Source: Acholeplasma equirhinis
GTDB taxonomy: Bacteria > Bacillota_I > Bacilli_A > Acholeplasmatales > Acholeplasmataceae
Direction: 5' to 3'
DNA: 64,000 bases
NCBI RefSeq assembly: GCF_017052655.1
Contig: NZ_JAFIDC010000001.1
Coordinates: 186,001 to 250,000, forward strand
The notes under the pieces are model-generated. The model made no database searches. It was given only the letters and a program-made list of their open reading frames with translations, and had not been told where the DNA came from. The position numbers and the translations under genes are program-made. Positions 25,368-35,526 of this stretch are shown piece by piece (position 1 is the stretch's first letter; every line of letters begins with the position of its first letter).

Positions 25368-26738
25368 ATGGTCACATTAGATTACTTAGTACAGTATGCA
25401 AAACAAACTGGATTTATTTTCCAAGGTTCAGAAATCTATGGTGGATTAGCGAACACTTGGGATTACGGTCCATTAGGTGTACTCTTAAAAAACAACATTA
25501 AACAAGCGTGGTTTAAAAAGTTTGTTCGTCAAGGACCGAATGTTGTTGGTCTTGATTCATCTATTTTATTAAACACTGAGGTTTGGAAAGCATCAGGTCA
25601 TATTGGTGGTTTTTCTGATCCTTTAATTGAAAACAAAACATCTAATCAAAGATATCGTGCAGATAAACTCATTCTTGAACATGATCCAACACAAAAACCA
25701 GATGGTTGGACATTAGAACAAATGTATCAATATATCGTTGATAACAAAATTAAAGACCCAGTATCAGGTACAACAGATTGGTTACCAATTAGAAAGTTCA
25801 ACATGATGTTTAAAACTTTCCAAGGTGTTGTTGAAGACACTGCAAGTGAAGTTTACTTACGACCTGAAACTGCACAAGGTATTTTTATTAACTTTAAAAA
25901 TTTAGTAAGAACAACTCGTAAAAAGATTCCATTTGGTGTTGGTCAAATCGGTAAATCATTTAGAAATGAAATTACTCCAGGTAACTTCATCTTTAGAACA
26001 CGTGAATTTGAACAAATGGAATTAGAATTCTTCTGTAAACCAGGTACTGAACTTGAATGGTTCAACTTCTGGTTAGCATATATGCAAAAATTCTTAACTG
26101 ATTTAGGTATTCGTCCTGAATATTTAAGAGCAGAACCACACGCTAAAGAAGCATTAAGTCACTATTCAAATGCAACCACTGATATTGAATTCCAATATCC
26201 ATGGGGATTTGATGAATTATGGGGTTTAGCATCTCGTACATCATTTGACTTAACACAACATCAAAATCTTTCAAAAGAAGATATGAGTTATTTAGACCCT
26301 GAAACTAATGAACGTTATATTCCATATGTTGTTGAACCAGCAGTTGGGGTTGAACGTTTATTACTGATCTTCTTATTAAATGGTTTAGAAGAAGAACAAC
26401 TTGGTGAAGGGGATTCTAGACAACTACTTAAAATTCATCCAGCACTTGCACCTTATAAAGCTGCAATCTTACCACTTGTTAAAAAAGAACATGCTGGTAA
26501 AGCAAATGAAATTTATGATATGCTCAGAGAAAACTTTGACGTCGTTTATGATGAAACTCAAAACATTGGTAAACGTTATAGAAGACAAGATGCAATTGGT
26601 ACACCATTCTGTATCACAGTTGACCATCAAACAATGGAAGACAATACAGTTACACTACGTTTCCGCGATTCAATGGAACAAATCAGATTATCTGTTGATG
26701 AATTAGAAAACTTTATCCGCAAAGCTGTTAAATTCTAG
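25368..26738 (+). CDS. glyQS: Glycyl-tRNA synthetase (homodimeric type)
   Basis: Class II aminoacyl-tRNA synthetase charging tRNA-Gly. 456 residues; motifs: [21 protein letters not shown], motif 2 [23 protein letters not shown], motif 3 [10 protein letters not shown], and C-terminal anticodon domain. AGAAGGAG site before ATG 25368. Only 17 bases separate it from recO, leaving no room for a T-box. Confidence 0.96.
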   Translation: MVTLDYLVQYAKQTGFIFQGSEIYGGLANTWDYGPLGVLLKNNIKQAWFKKFVRQGPNVVGLDSSILLNTEVWKASGHIGGFSDPLIENKTSNQRYRADKLILEHDPTQKPDGWTLEQMYQYIVDNKIKDPVSGTTDWLPIRKFNMMFKTFQGVVEDTASEVYLRPETAQGIFINFKNLVRTTRKKIPFGVGQIGKSFRNEITPGNFIFRTREFEQMELEFFCKPGTELEWFNFWLAYMQKFLTDLGIRPEYLRAEPHAKEALSHYSNATTDIEFQYPWGFDELWGLASRTSFDLTQHQNLSKEDMSYLDPETNERYIPYVVEPAVGVERLLLIFLLNGLEEEQLGEGDSRQLLKIHPALAPYKAAILPLVKKEHAGKANEIYDMLRENFDVVYDETQNIGKRYRRQDAIGTPFCITVDHQTMEDNTVTLRFRDSMEQIRLSVDELENFIRKAVKF

Positions 26739-26746
26739 GAGGATAC

Positions 26747-28504
26747 ATGGATCAAGCGCTCCTTACCCAAATAATTGAACAAACCGATATTGTGGCACTT
26801 GCATCTGAGTTCATGTCACTTACAAAACGTGGTAAGAACTATATGGGACTATGCCCTTTTCACGATGAAAAAACACCATCGTTTTCGGTTTCTCCAGAAA
26901 AACATTTGGCAAAATGTATGGGATGCGGTAAAGGTGGCAACACCATTCAATTCTATTCTCAAATTAAAAACATTCCATTTGAGGAAGCAGTAATTGAACT
27001 TGGTGACCGTCTTGGACTGAATGTTAAAAAAGTTAAAGTCCAAAAAGATCCAAATGATAAACTTTATGCATTAATGGAAGATGCATCAAGTTTCTACCGC
27101 TTTGCACTTAAAAATAGTGAAGCAGGTAGTAAAGCACTTGAATATCTTAAAAAACGTGATTTAAGTGAAGATGATATTGAACACTTTGAAATTGGATATG
27201 CACCAAATCAAAGCGATGCACTATATCAACTCTTAAAATCTAAAAATTATACTGTAACTGACATGATGAACTTAGGTCTTGTTAAACAAGCTCCAGATGG
27301 TTCATATTATGATGTCTTTAGAGCAAGAATTACATTCCCTGTTAAAAGTGAAAAGGGTCGCATTATTGGATTTAGTGCAAGAACCTTAAATCCAAAAGAA
27401 GTTGCAAAATATGTCAACTCACCTGAAAGTAAAATCTTTAGGAAGGGTGAGGTTGTATATCACTTTCAAGAATCATTAACACCAGCAATCAAACAAAAAC
27501 ATGTTATCTTACATGAAGGTTTCTTTGATGTTATTGCATCTTATAAAGCTGGTTTAAAATCAGTTGTTGCTACAATGGGAACAGCTTTAACGCAACAACA
27601 GGCAAACTTAATTAAACGTATTTCAAATCATGTTGTTATTGCATATGATGGTGATGATGCAGGGCAAAAAGCGACTTTAAAAGCAATCCCACATCTAAGA
27701 AGTGCTGGTCTTCAAATTTCAGTCTTAGCACTACCAAATAAACTTGACCCAGATGAATACGTTAAAAAGCACGGTTTAGAAAAGTATGCTAACCTTTATG
27801 AAAGATTGCAAGATCCATATCAATTTGGATATGAAATCTTTAAGAAAAATAAAAACTTTGAACGTGCAGATGATATTACACTCTTTAAAAAAGAAATGGA
27901 TTCAATCCTAAGAGGTGCAAACCAAACCGTCCTAGCTTTTTATCAAAAGAAAGTTAAAGAAGAATTAGGTATTGATTTATTTTTAACCAAAAATAACAAT
28001 CAAAAAATTGGTGATCTCTTACCAAAGAAACAAGAAATTTCTAAGGTCATTGTATCTAAAGCTGAACGTTCAATCGATTTACTTTTAATTGATCTTTTGA
28101 AAACAAGAAATATTTTAAAACTTGTACAAAAACATTTAGATTTAACTAGAATATCTACAGTAGGTACAAATGAACAAGTCACTTTGTATAAAGCACTGAT
28201 TAAATATTATGTTATGACAGGTGAAAATGAACTAGATATAGATATCTTTAAAAAGGGTTATGCTGAAGGACTTCAATTACTAGATACACTTATCAATAAG
28301 CCCGAATTTAAGAAAAGAGTAGATTTTATCATTGATGATAAAGTTTTCAAAGAAAATCTTAAAGCAATCGAATCATTTGAGTATGAATTAGAAGTCAATC
28401 ACTATAAACATTTAATTAACCAAAATTTAAATGGTGAGAATGTTGAAACATATGCCAAGAAATTGGATGAATTAACAAGAAAGAAGAGAGGGATGAAATC
28501 ATGA
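26747..28504 (+). CDS. dnaG: DNA primase
   Basis: Makes RNA primers at the replication fork. 585 residues: N-terminal zinc domain CPFH...CMGCG (residues about 40-64), RNA-polymerase domain, TOPRIM with [13 protein letters not shown] and YDGDDAG, and a diverged C-terminal helicase-binding part. Together with rpoD it forms the classical macromolecular-synthesis operon; the stop overlaps rpoD by 4 bases. Confidence 0.96.
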   Translation: MDQALLTQIIEQTDIVALASEFMSLTKRGKNYMGLCPFHDEKTPSFSVSPEKHLAKCMGCGKGGNTIQFYSQIKNIPFEEAVIELGDRLGLNVKKVKVQKDPNDKLYALMEDASSFYRFALKNSEAGSKALEYLKKRDLSEDDIEHFEIGYAPNQSDALYQLLKSKNYTVTDMMNLGLVKQAPDGSYYDVFRARITFPVKSEKGRIIGFSARTLNPKEVAKYVNSPESKIFRKGEVVYHFQESLTPAIKQKHVILHEGFFDVIASYKAGLKSVVATMGTALTQQQANLIKRISNHVVIAYDGDDAGQKATLKAIPHLRSAGLQISVLALPNKLDPDEYVKKHGLEKYANLYERLQDPYQFGYEIFKKNKNFERADDITLFKKEMDSILRGANQTVLAFYQKKVKEELGIDLFLTKNNNQKIGDLLPKKQEISKVIVSKAERSIDLLLIDLLKTRNILKLVQKHLDLTRISTVGTNEQVTLYKALIKYYVMTGENELDIDIFKKGYAEGLQLLDTLINKPEFKKRVDFIIDDKVFKENLKAIESFEYELEVNHYKHLINQNLNGENVETYAKKLDELTRKKRGMKS

Positions 28505-29760
28505 ACATGAAAGAAATAGTTGATGTTTTAGTTAAAAAAGCAGGGAAAAAGAAAGTACTTCAACAAAGTGATGTCGAAGGCTACTTCCCATACGGTTCAG
28601 AAGATTATTTTGAATTAGAAAAAGAACTTGCTTCATTTGAAATCGATGTCCTTTTAGATGATGAAGAAGAGGAAGTAGAAAAAGAAGTTGAAGCTCCAGC
28701 ATTTGATCTTGATGAAGATGATTTTGATATTGAACCTGATGAACCAGATGAGTTTTCACTTTCTTCACTTGAAGTTGAAGATATTAAAGAAGATGAACTT
28801 TTAAACATTGATGAAATCCCAGCTTCAATAAAAGTTGATGACCCAGTACGTATGTACTTGAAAGAAATTGGTCAAATTCCACTCCTTAATATTGATGATG
28901 AAAAGAAATATGCAATTTGGGTTGCAGAAGGTCGTCAATCTCAAGAACAACTGGATTTAATTAAAGCTGGTGATTTAGAAGTTTCACCAGAAGACTTATT
29001 TGCACTTGAAGAATCTGTTAGAAAAGCAGGTATTGCTAAAGAACGCTTAGTTGAAGCTAACTACCGTTTAGTTGTTTCTATAGCTAAAAAGTACACTCAA
29101 AGAGGTTTATTATTCCTTGATTTAATTCAAGAAGGTAATATGGGCTTAATGAGAGCTGTTGATAAGTTTGATCATGAAAAAGGATTTAAATTCTCAACAT
29201 ATGCAACATGGTGGATTCGTCAAGCAATTACACGTGCTGTTGCAAACCAAGCAAGAACAATTCGTATTCCAGTACACATGGTTGAAACAATCAATAAAAT
29301 GATTCGTATTCAACGTCAACTTGTACAAGAATTAGGTAGAGAAGCAACTGTTGATGAAATTGCTGAAAAGATGGGTATTTCACCTGAAAAAGTTCAAAAT
29401 ATTCAACGTATTGCAAAAGAACCTATTTCACTCGAAGCACCAGTTGGTGAAGAAGAAGATTCATCACTTGGAGATTTCATTTCTGATCCAAATGCACTAA
29501 ACCCACATGACTTTATGATGCAAGAAATGGTAAAGAAAACTTTAGATGAAGTTTTAGAAACATTAACTGATCGTGAAGAAAAAGTGCTTCGTCTACGTTA
29601 TGGTCTACTTGATGGTAAGACACATACATTAGAAGAAGTTGGTCGTGAATTTGGTGTTACAAGAGAACGTATTCGTCAAATTGAAGCGAAAGCATTAAGA
29701 AAATTACGTTCACCTCAACGTCAAAATAAATTGAAGGAATTCTACGTTGCAAGAAAATGA
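28501..29760 (+). CDS. rpoD: Primary RNA polymerase sigma factor RpoD/SigA
   Basis: Housekeeping sigma-70. 419 residues: N-terminal region 1.1-like domain, a strongly acidic linker (about residues 50-105), region 1.2 [11 protein letters not shown], region 2 [12 protein letters not shown] and [16 protein letters not shown], region 3, and region 4.2 [29 protein letters not shown] 28501 overlaps the end of dnaG. Its many extended -10 targets in this window fit a region 2.5/3.0 that reads TGn. Confidence 0.97.
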   Translation: MNMKEIVDVLVKKAGKKKVLQQSDVEGYFPYGSEDYFELEKELASFEIDVLLDDEEEEVEKEVEAPAFDLDEDDFDIEPDEPDEFSLSSLEVEDIKEDELLNIDEIPASIKVDDPVRMYLKEIGQIPLLNIDDEKKYAIWVAEGRQSQEQLDLIKAGDLEVSPEDLFALEESVRKAGIAKERLVEANYRLVVSIAKKYTQRGLLFLDLIQEGNMGLMRAVDKFDHEKGFKFSTYATWWIRQAITRAVANQARTIRIPVHMVETINKMIRIQRQLVQELGREATVDEIAEKMGISPEKVQNIQRIAKEPISLEAPVGEEEDSSLGDFISDPNALNPHDFMMQEMVKKTLDEVLETLTDREEKVLRLRYGLLDGKTHTLEEVGREFGVTRERIRQIEAKALRKLRSPQRQNKLKEFYVARK

Positions 29761-30389
29761 AACGCATAGACTTTATCGTAGAACTTATTAAAGGTTATGA
29801 TACTGTTGCAGATATCGGAACTGACCATGGGTTAGTTTTAAAGAAAGCGTTTAATTTAGGATACATTAAAAAAGGCTACGCAACAGACATTAATCCTGGT
29901 CCACTTAAATCTAGTCAAAAAACTCTTACTGGTTACCCAGTAGAGTTTTATTTATCGGACGGTTTCAAAGGGCTTAAAAAGCCCTTTGATCTCGCTGTAA
30001 TTTGTGGCATGGGGGCTTATTTAATTGCAGATATCTTAAAAGATGCACCAGATAATGCTCACTTTTTACTTGGTGCACATGACAATCTTGAGTTTTTAAG
30101 AGCATATCTTTCAAAAAATAATTTTGAAATATTTGATGAATATGTGATGTTAGATAAATTCTATTATGTTTTTTTAAAGGTAAGATCTGGAAAAATGGAG
30201 CTAACAGAAGAAGCACTGTATACAGGTAGTTATCTAAGAGATAAAATAACATCCCTACCATACTTTAAACATCAAATGGATCATTTCAAAAATTTATCCT
30301 TAAAAGCTAAAGGTGAAAATAAAGTGAAATATGAAAAGATTTTTACATATTTCAAAAATGCTTATGAACACAGTTCAAGTTTAAAGTAA
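29757..30389 (+). CDS. trmK: tRNA (adenine22-N1)-methyltransferase TrmK
   Basis: SAM-dependent enzyme that makes m1A22 in tRNA. 210 residues: SAM motif [22 protein letters not shown], and the catalytic loop [13 protein letters not shown] (usual GMGG is GMGA). Overlaps rpoD by 4 bases (ATGA), the standard rpoD-trmK pair; the usual third gene (nif3-like) is missing here. Confidence 0.92.
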   Translation: MKRIDFIVELIKGYDTVADIGTDHGLVLKKAFNLGYIKKGYATDINPGPLKSSQKTLTGYPVEFYLSDGFKGLKKPFDLAVICGMGAYLIADILKDAPDNAHFLLGAHDNLEFLRAYLSKNNFEIFDEYVMLDKFYYVFLKVRSGKMELTEEALYTGSYLRDKITSLPYFKHQMDHFKNLSLKAKGENKVKYEKIFTYFKNAYEHSSSLK

Positions 30390-30403
30390 TTAAAATTCAA
30401 AAG

Positions 30404-30412
30404 TGTTATAAT
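30404..30412 (+). promoter_or_regulatory. Extended -10 promoter of the ABC exporter pair
   Basis: TGTTATAAT (30404-30412), 34 bases before the first exporter ATG, with no clear -35. Confidence 0.7.
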
Positions 30413-30446
30413 TTTTAATAGTTTATTAAAAGAAAGAAGATGTGAA

Positions 30447-32201
30447 ATGATTAAATCATTTAGATATTTAAAACCATACATATGGTCCGTCATCTTAATC
30501 TTAATTCTAGTAAGTATAAGAGCATATTTTAACCTAATCATCCCGCAATTAATCGGGTTTATTTTAAATGACATGCTCAGTCAAACTTTAACGGAAGCAG
30601 AAAAAATATCATCGATTATCACAAATTCGATATGGATGTTTGTATCAACAGTGGTTGGTATTGGTGTCATTATCTTATCTGGATATTTTGAATCTAAAAC
30701 TGCAACAGCTTATGGAAAAAGTTTAAGAGAAGCATTATACAACAAGGTTCAACAATTTTCCATGAATGAAATGGATAAATTTACCACCTCATCCTTAATT
30801 ACCAGAACGACAAATGATATTCAATCCTTACAAGGATCTGTAGCAATGTTACTTAGAATGGCTATCATGGCACCAATTATGGCTGTTGGTAGTTTAATTA
30901 TGGCCTATGAAACAAGTCCTGAGATTTCAACAGTATTGATCTTTACGATTTTAATGGTCATTGGTTCACTTGGTACAATCTTTTTAATAGCAATGCCTAA
31001 GTTTAAATTAATTCAACGTTTAGTTGATAAGATGAACTTAGTGACTAGAGAAAACCTTTCTGGTTTACGTGTTGTACGTGCATTTAATACACAAAATGTT
31101 CAAATTGAAAAATCGAAAAAAGTTGCTAAAGAATCGATGGACAGAAACATCTTTGTTAATAGATTGTTTACAGCAATGTGGCCAACACTTGGCTTCATTA
31201 TGCAATTAACGACTGTTGGAATGTATTTTGTTGCAGTGTACTTTGGATTTATAAAACCAGGATCAACCTTAGAACCTGGAGATTTATCAACACTTGTTCA
31301 ATATGGAACATCCACCGTCATGAGTTTCATGAACATTACTATGATCTTTATTATGATTCCAAGAGCTTCAATTTCTGCAAGACGTATTATGGATGTTATT
31401 GATTCAGATGTTTTAATTCAAAATCCATATCAACCTGTTGAATTAGATGATGTCAAAGGGGAAATCACTTTTGACAATGTCTCATTCTATTATCCTGGAT
31501 CTGATGAACCAGTTTTAAGAAACATTAATTTTACTGCTAAACCTGGAGAGGTAACCGCATTTATCGGTTCAACAGGTTCAGGTAAATCAACATTAATTAA
31601 TTTGGTTCCTAGATTTTATGATCCAACTGAAGGTAGAATTACCGTCGATGGCATTGATTTAAAAACAGTTACTCAAGAAGCATATTTAAAATATATTGGT
31701 TATGTACCTCAAAAGGGTAACCTATTTAAAGGAACGATTAAATCAAATATTGGTTTTGGTCAAGAAACTTTAAATGAAGCAGTTATTGAACAAGCAGCAA
31801 GAATTGCACAAGCTGCTGACTTTATTAATAAGTTTGAGTATGGATATGATTCACCAATTACCCAAGGTGGTACAAACGTTTCCGGTGGTCAACGCCAAAG
31901 ATTATCGATTGCAAGAGCGATCGCTAAACAACCAAAAATTTATATCTTTGATGATTCATTCTCAGCACTTGATTATAAAACTGACCAACGATTAAGAAAA
32001 GCATTAGCAGATGAAGTTAAGGATGCAACAGTCTTAATTGTTGCACAACGTATTAACACAATCAGAAATGCTGATCAAATTGTTGTCTTAGATAAAGGTG
32101 AAGTTGTTGGTATAGGAAACCATGATGATTTAATGAAATCATGTGCGGTATACCAAGAAATTGCTGAATCACAATTAAGTAAGGAGGAACTCGCACGATG
32201 A
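30447..32201 (+). CDS. Heterodimeric ABC exporter, subunit 1 (degenerate site)
   Basis: Half-exporter of the LmrC/BmrC type: six membrane helices (about 1-320) and ATPase domain (about 340-584). Walker A GSTGSGKST, intact signature NVSGGQRQRL, but Walker B ends FDDSFSALD, i.e. Asp where the catalytic Glu should be, so its own ATP site is the non-catalytic one. It overlaps the partner gene by 4 bases. Substrate unknown; drugs or lipids are usual for the family. Confidence 0.93.
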   Translation: MIKSFRYLKPYIWSVILILILVSIRAYFNLIIPQLIGFILNDMLSQTLTEAEKISSIITNSIWMFVSTVVGIGVIILSGYFESKTATAYGKSLREALYNKVQQFSMNEMDKFTTSSLITRTTNDIQSLQGSVAMLLRMAIMAPIMAVGSLIMAYETSPEISTVLIFTILMVIGSLGTIFLIAMPKFKLIQRLVDKMNLVTRENLSGLRVVRAFNTQNVQIEKSKKVAKESMDRNIFVNRLFTAMWPTLGFIMQLTTVGMYFVAVYFGFIKPGSTLEPGDLSTLVQYGTSTVMSFMNITMIFIMIPRASISARRIMDVIDSDVLIQNPYQPVELDDVKGEITFDNVSFYYPGSDEPVLRNINFTAKPGEVTAFIGSTGSGKSTLINLVPRFYDPTEGRITVDGIDLKTVTQEAYLKYIGYVPQKGNLFKGTIKSNIGFGQETLNEAVIEQAARIAQAADFINKFEYGYDSPITQGGTNVSGGQRQRLSIARAIAKQPKIYIFDDSFSALDYKTDQRLRKALADEVKDATVLIVAQRINTIRNADQIVVLDKGEVVGIGNHDDLMKSCAVYQEIAESQLSKEELAR

Positions 32202-34003
32202 ATAGAGGCGGACACTTCAAAGTACCTCAAAAAGCAACAAACTTTTGGGGCACGCTAAAGAGATTGATTTCTTACTTAAATAAAGATGCATATGTTATGA
32301 TTATTTCTGCAATTCTTGCAAGTATTGCAGCATTACTTTCTGTTTTCACACCATTTGTTGCAGGTAAGGTTCTAACCTCACTTACTGAAATTTGGCAAGG
32401 CAATAGCGGAGTTATTTCAGTCGTTCCTGGTTATGAGATGGACTTTTATGGACTCCTGATCCTAACACTTGGTTCTGCACTCATAACATCTGCACTTAAT
32501 TACACACAAGGTTATATCTTAATTGGTATTACACAAAAATTAACCTATAAAATGCGTAGTGATTTAGCAGTTAAAATCAATCAATTACCACTTAATTTCT
32601 TTGACAAATATAAATTTGGTGATGTCTTATCACGTGTTACAAATGACGTTGATACCATTAACCAAACCTTAACTCAAAGTTTATCAGATATGTTTAGATC
32701 ATTTACATTGATCTTCGCAATTCTGATTATTATGTTCGTTATGAACTGGCAACTTGCACTTATTACAACGCTCTGTACATTGATTTCTCTTTGGGTTGCA
32801 GGACGTTTTGTTAAAATTTCTCAAAAATACTTTATTCAAGCTGCACAAAACAGTGGTGATATGAATGGACATGTTGAAGAAGTTTATCATGGACACCAAG
32901 TTGTTAAAGTATTCAATCACCAAGCAAAAGCAAAAGCTGAATTTACAGAAATCAACGAAAGAATTTATCAAACTAGCTGGAAATCACAATTCATCTCATC
33001 GATTATGATTCCAGTACAATTCTTTTTCTCAAACCTTTCATATATTGGTATTGCCGCGATCGGTGGTTACCTCTTAATGAAAGGTGAACTAGAAATTGGA
33101 TTCATTATGTCATATATTATGTATGCAAGACTTGTTGCTGCACCGGTTCAATCCATTGGGCAATCAGCAACTGTACTGCAACAAACAGCTGCATCTGCAG
33201 AACGTATTTTCTTCCTACTTGATGCGAAAGCAGAAGAGGATGAATCTCACAAACCCAAGATGTTAGAAAAAGTTAAAGGACATGTTACATTTAAAGATGT
33301 TCACTTTAGTTACGTACCTGAAACACCAGTTATCCAAGGTTTCAGTGCGGATATTAAACCTGGTCAAATGGTTGCGATTGTTGGACCAACCGGTGCAGGT
33401 AAAACTACCATTGTAAATCTTTTAATGCGTTTCTATGAAATTAATCGTGGTGAAATCTTAATTGATGGTGTAAACATTAAAGATATGAAACGAGAAGAAG
33501 TTAGAGATTATTTTGGTATGGTATTACAAGATACTTGGATCTTTGAAGGTACAATCTTAGAAAACATTAAATACGGTAGTGAAAATGCGACATTTGAAGA
33601 TGTTGAACGCGCTGCGATTGCTGCACAAACACATCATTTCATTCACTCATTACCTGATAACTACAACTTCATGTTAAGTGAAGATGGTCTAAATATCTCT
33701 GCAGGTCAACGTCAGTTAATTACAATCAGCCGTGCGATGTTAAGAGATAATCCAATGTTGATTTTAGATGAAGCAACATCATCTGTTGATACCCGTACAG
33801 AAATCCTCATTCAAAAAGCTATGGATGAGTTAATGAAAGGTCGTACAGCATTTGTTATTGCACACAGATTATCAACAATTAAAAACGCAGATATTATCTT
33901 TGTTATGCGAAATGGTAACATCGTTGAACAAGGAAATCATGAAGAATTGTTAAAACAAAATGGGTATTATGCCGAACTTTACAATTCTCAATTTGATGAA
34001 TAA
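32198..34003 (+). CDS. Heterodimeric ABC exporter, subunit 2 (catalytic site)
   Basis: Partner half-exporter, 601 residues: N-terminal elbow, six membrane helices, ATPase domain from about 360. Walker A GPTGAGKTT, Walker B LILDEATSSVD with the catalytic Glu and the H-loop IAHRLST, but the signature is ISAGQRQ rather than SGGQ. Paired with subunit 1 this gives one active composite site (Walker of 2, signature of 1) and one degenerate site. AAGGAGG site before ATG 32198. Confidence 0.94.
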   Translation: MNRGGHFKVPQKATNFWGTLKRLISYLNKDAYVMIISAILASIAALLSVFTPFVAGKVLTSLTEIWQGNSGVISVVPGYEMDFYGLLILTLGSALITSALNYTQGYILIGITQKLTYKMRSDLAVKINQLPLNFFDKYKFGDVLSRVTNDVDTINQTLTQSLSDMFRSFTLIFAILIIMFVMNWQLALITTLCTLISLWVAGRFVKISQKYFIQAAQNSGDMNGHVEEVYHGHQVVKVFNHQAKAKAEFTEINERIYQTSWKSQFISSIMIPVQFFFSNLSYIGIAAIGGYLLMKGELEIGFIMSYIMYARLVAAPVQSIGQSATVLQQTAASAERIFFLLDAKAEEDESHKPKMLEKVKGHVTFKDVHFSYVPETPVIQGFSADIKPGQMVAIVGPTGAGKTTIVNLLMRFYEINRGEILIDGVNIKDMKREEVRDYFGMVLQDTWIFEGTILENIKYGSENATFEDVERAAIAAQTHHFIHSLPDNYNFMLSEDGLNISAGQRQLITISRAMLRDNPMLILDEATSSVDTRTEILIQKAMDELMKGRTAFVIAHRLSTIKNADIIFVMRNGNIVEQGNHEELLKQNGYYAELYNSQFDE

Positions 34004-34010
34004 AATATAC

Positions 34011-34039
34011 TTTACTTTCAGTAATGTTTCAGTTATAAT
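34011..34039 (+). promoter_or_regulatory. tRNA-Arg promoter
   Basis: TTTACT (34011-34016), 17-base spacer, TATAAT (34034-34039), 20 bases upstream of the tRNA. Confidence 0.75.
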
Positions 34040-34059
34040 AAAACGTGCTGAAAGAAAGT

Positions 34060-34136
34060 GTCCGAATAGCTCAGCTGGATAGAGCAATAGCCTTCTAAGC
34101 TATCGGTCGGGGGTTCGAATCCCTCTTCGGACGCCA
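34060..34136 (+). tRNA. tRNA-Arg (anticodon TCT)
   Basis: 77 bases with encoded CCA. Acceptor stem GTCCGAA / TTCGGAC, D-arm GCTC..GAGC, anticodon loop CTTCTAA with TCT at 34094-34096, T-arm GGGGG-TTCGAAT-CCCTC. Reads AGA/AGG, the dominant Arg codons in this AT-rich genome. Confidence 0.97.
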
Positions 34137-34152
34137 TTTAGTAAATAATTTA

Positions 34153-34180
34153 TGCCACCCTTAAGGGGGGCATTTTTTTA
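34153..34180 (+). terminator. tRNA-Arg terminator
   Basis: Stem TGCCACCC (34153-34160) / GGGGGGCA (34165-34172) with one A-G mismatch, loop TTAA, then a long T-run. Confidence 0.82.
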
Positions 34181-34209
34181 TTTAGTATGTTTTAAAACTA
34201 AAAATAAAA

Positions 34210-34218
34210 TGTTATAAT
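34210..34218 (+). promoter_or_regulatory. Extended -10 promoter of the following membrane protein
   Basis: TGTTATAAT (34210-34218) with a leader of about 125 bases before ATG 34352. Confidence 0.6.
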
Positions 34219-34351
34219 GAAATTAGACAAAACAAAAATATAATAAATTAAACATAAAGAAGTATTATAGACTTTAATATAAAGTTTAATTGTTTTTGTA
34301 AGTCAAAATGAATTTTCGTGGGAAAATTAAAAAATTAAAAGGGGACATTAA

Positions 34352-34987
34352 ATGAACTATCAAAAAGCAGCAAAACATTTATTAACACAAGCATTTAAAG
34401 ATAATCGCTTTAAAGGGATGGATAGATGGTTACAAGTAATTATTAAAATTGGATTAATTCCATTATACATAATGACATTCTTTTCATTAGCTTGGTACTA
34501 CGTAATTTTATTCTTCTATAGTGGTCTAACAGCTCCAGTAGAATACCTTCATAGAATTATTAAAGATGAAGCAAAGGATGTTAAACATGCAACTCAATTT
34601 GCAATATATTGGATAGCATTCCCGTTTGTTTTCTTCTTATATGTTCTTAAGTCAATGGCTTCAATAATGTTTTATTTCTTATGGTTTAGTCTAATGTTAT
34701 GCGTTTATCTTGTAACATTAGGTGGAGTTAGATTCCAACCATTCTTAACAGATGTAACATTTGAAGAAGAAAATTATGATTTAATTAAAAAACCTGGTTT
34801 AGTTGGTACTATGGTATTTACAGGAATACTTTATTTCTTTTATCTATTATTCTTAGTGGGAGTAATTGTTCCTCAAATTATGCCTATTGGCTTATTTGGA
34901 ATGCAAATAATGTTACTAATTGTTAATCCTATAGTGTTTAGAAAAAAACCAGTAACAAACCCATTTGATTCAGAAGATCTAATTTAA
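34352..34987 (+). CDS. Unrecognised multi-pass membrane protein
   Basis: 211 residues, no family recognised. Four to five hydrophobic segments (about 28-52, 78-118 as one or two helices, 150-172, 176-196) between a basic N-terminus (NYQKAAKHLLTQAFKDNRFKG) and a short polar tail. No cysteines in a motif; no catalytic pattern seen. AAAGGGG site before ATG 34352. It stands alone, with a 539-base stretch before the next large gene. Expression signals look normal, so it is probably real. Confidence 0.75.
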   Translation: MNYQKAAKHLLTQAFKDNRFKGMDRWLQVIIKIGLIPLYIMTFFSLAWYYVILFFYSGLTAPVEYLHRIIKDEAKDVKHATQFAIYWIAFPFVFFLYVLKSMASIMFYFLWFSLMLCVYLVTLGGVRFQPFLTDVTFEEENYDLIKKPGLVGTMVFTGILYFFYLLFLVGVIVPQIMPIGLFGMQIMLLIVNPIVFRKKPVTNPFDSEDLI

Positions 34988-35000
34988 TTTAAATAATATA

Positions 35001-35059
35001 AAAGAGTAAGTAATGTAAAATCTCCCCCCCGAAATTACAATAAAAACTTACTCTTTTTG
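35001..35059 (+). terminator. Long-loop hairpin after the membrane-protein gene
   Basis: Arms AAAGAGTAAGT (35001-35011) and ACTTACTCTTT (35047-35057) pair perfectly over 11 bases, followed by Ts. The 35-base loop has inner arms GTAA/TTAC and a run of seven Cs (35024-35030). Acts as a terminator by form, but the long loop is unusual. Confidence 0.65.
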
Positions 35060-35115
35060 ACTATAGTAATACTTATCATTATAATATTCCTAAATCAATA
35101 CTGGTATACGGGAAT

Positions 35116-35262
35116 ATGGAAAATGAAATAACAAATGAAGTTGATATTGATATAGTTAGAAAAAACTTAAATATTATCAGGTATAATAATAAAGATTTAA
35201 TTATCATGACTTATAATGAAATTCTTGAAAGAATTGATCTAATATTAAAAACCGAAAAATAG
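35116..35262 (+). CDS. Possible small protein, 48 residues
   Basis: ATG 35116 to TAG 35262 encodes an acidic/hydrophobic peptide (begins MENEITNEVDIDIVRKNL, ends ERIDLILKTEK) with coding-like composition and an amphipathic C-terminal helix. Only a weak ribosome site (ACGGGAAT). No family recognised; it may be a remnant of a larger gene. The flanking 35059-35115 and 35263-35356 hold nothing recognisable. Confidence 0.35.
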   Translation: MENEITNEVDIDIVRKNLNIIRYNNKDLIIMTYNEILERIDLILKTEK

Positions 35263-35356
35263 TGTTTATTATCAAGATATTAATGTGTAGCAAAATCAAC
35301 ACATCAAGTGGAAAATTTGTAGCATTTCATTTACAGCAAGACATAATTAAAAATTG

Positions 35357-35385
35357 AAAACTACCTCCACGGTAGTTTTTTATTT
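35357..35385 (+). terminator. Terminator before the zinc-ribbon gene
   Basis: 9-bp stem AAAACTACC (35357-35365) / GGTAGTTTT (35371-35379), loop TCCAC, followed by a T-run. It presumably ends the small-ORF transcript. Confidence 0.85.
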
Positions 35386-35410
35386 TTCTCCATATGTTTT
35401 ATTAAATAAT

Positions 35411-35419
35411 TGATATAAT
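35411..35419 (+). promoter_or_regulatory. Extended -10 promoter of the zinc-ribbon gene
   Basis: TGATATAAT (35411-35419), about 108 bases before ATG 35527; the leader is AT-rich without an evident structure. Confidence 0.6.
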
Positions 35420-35526
35420 AAAGTTAAACAACACGATATGACTTAAGGGGATAAAAACAGGTAACATACATAAAAACTATGTATTTTTATTCTATTCATC
35501 AATTTAAAAAACTTGGGGAGGTTTTA

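Noticed and set aside
28605-28808. Serine-rich frame on the minus strand inside rpoD
   Set aside because: It is the antisense shadow of the acidic Glu/Asp-rich linker of the sigma factor; no ribosome site or promoter.
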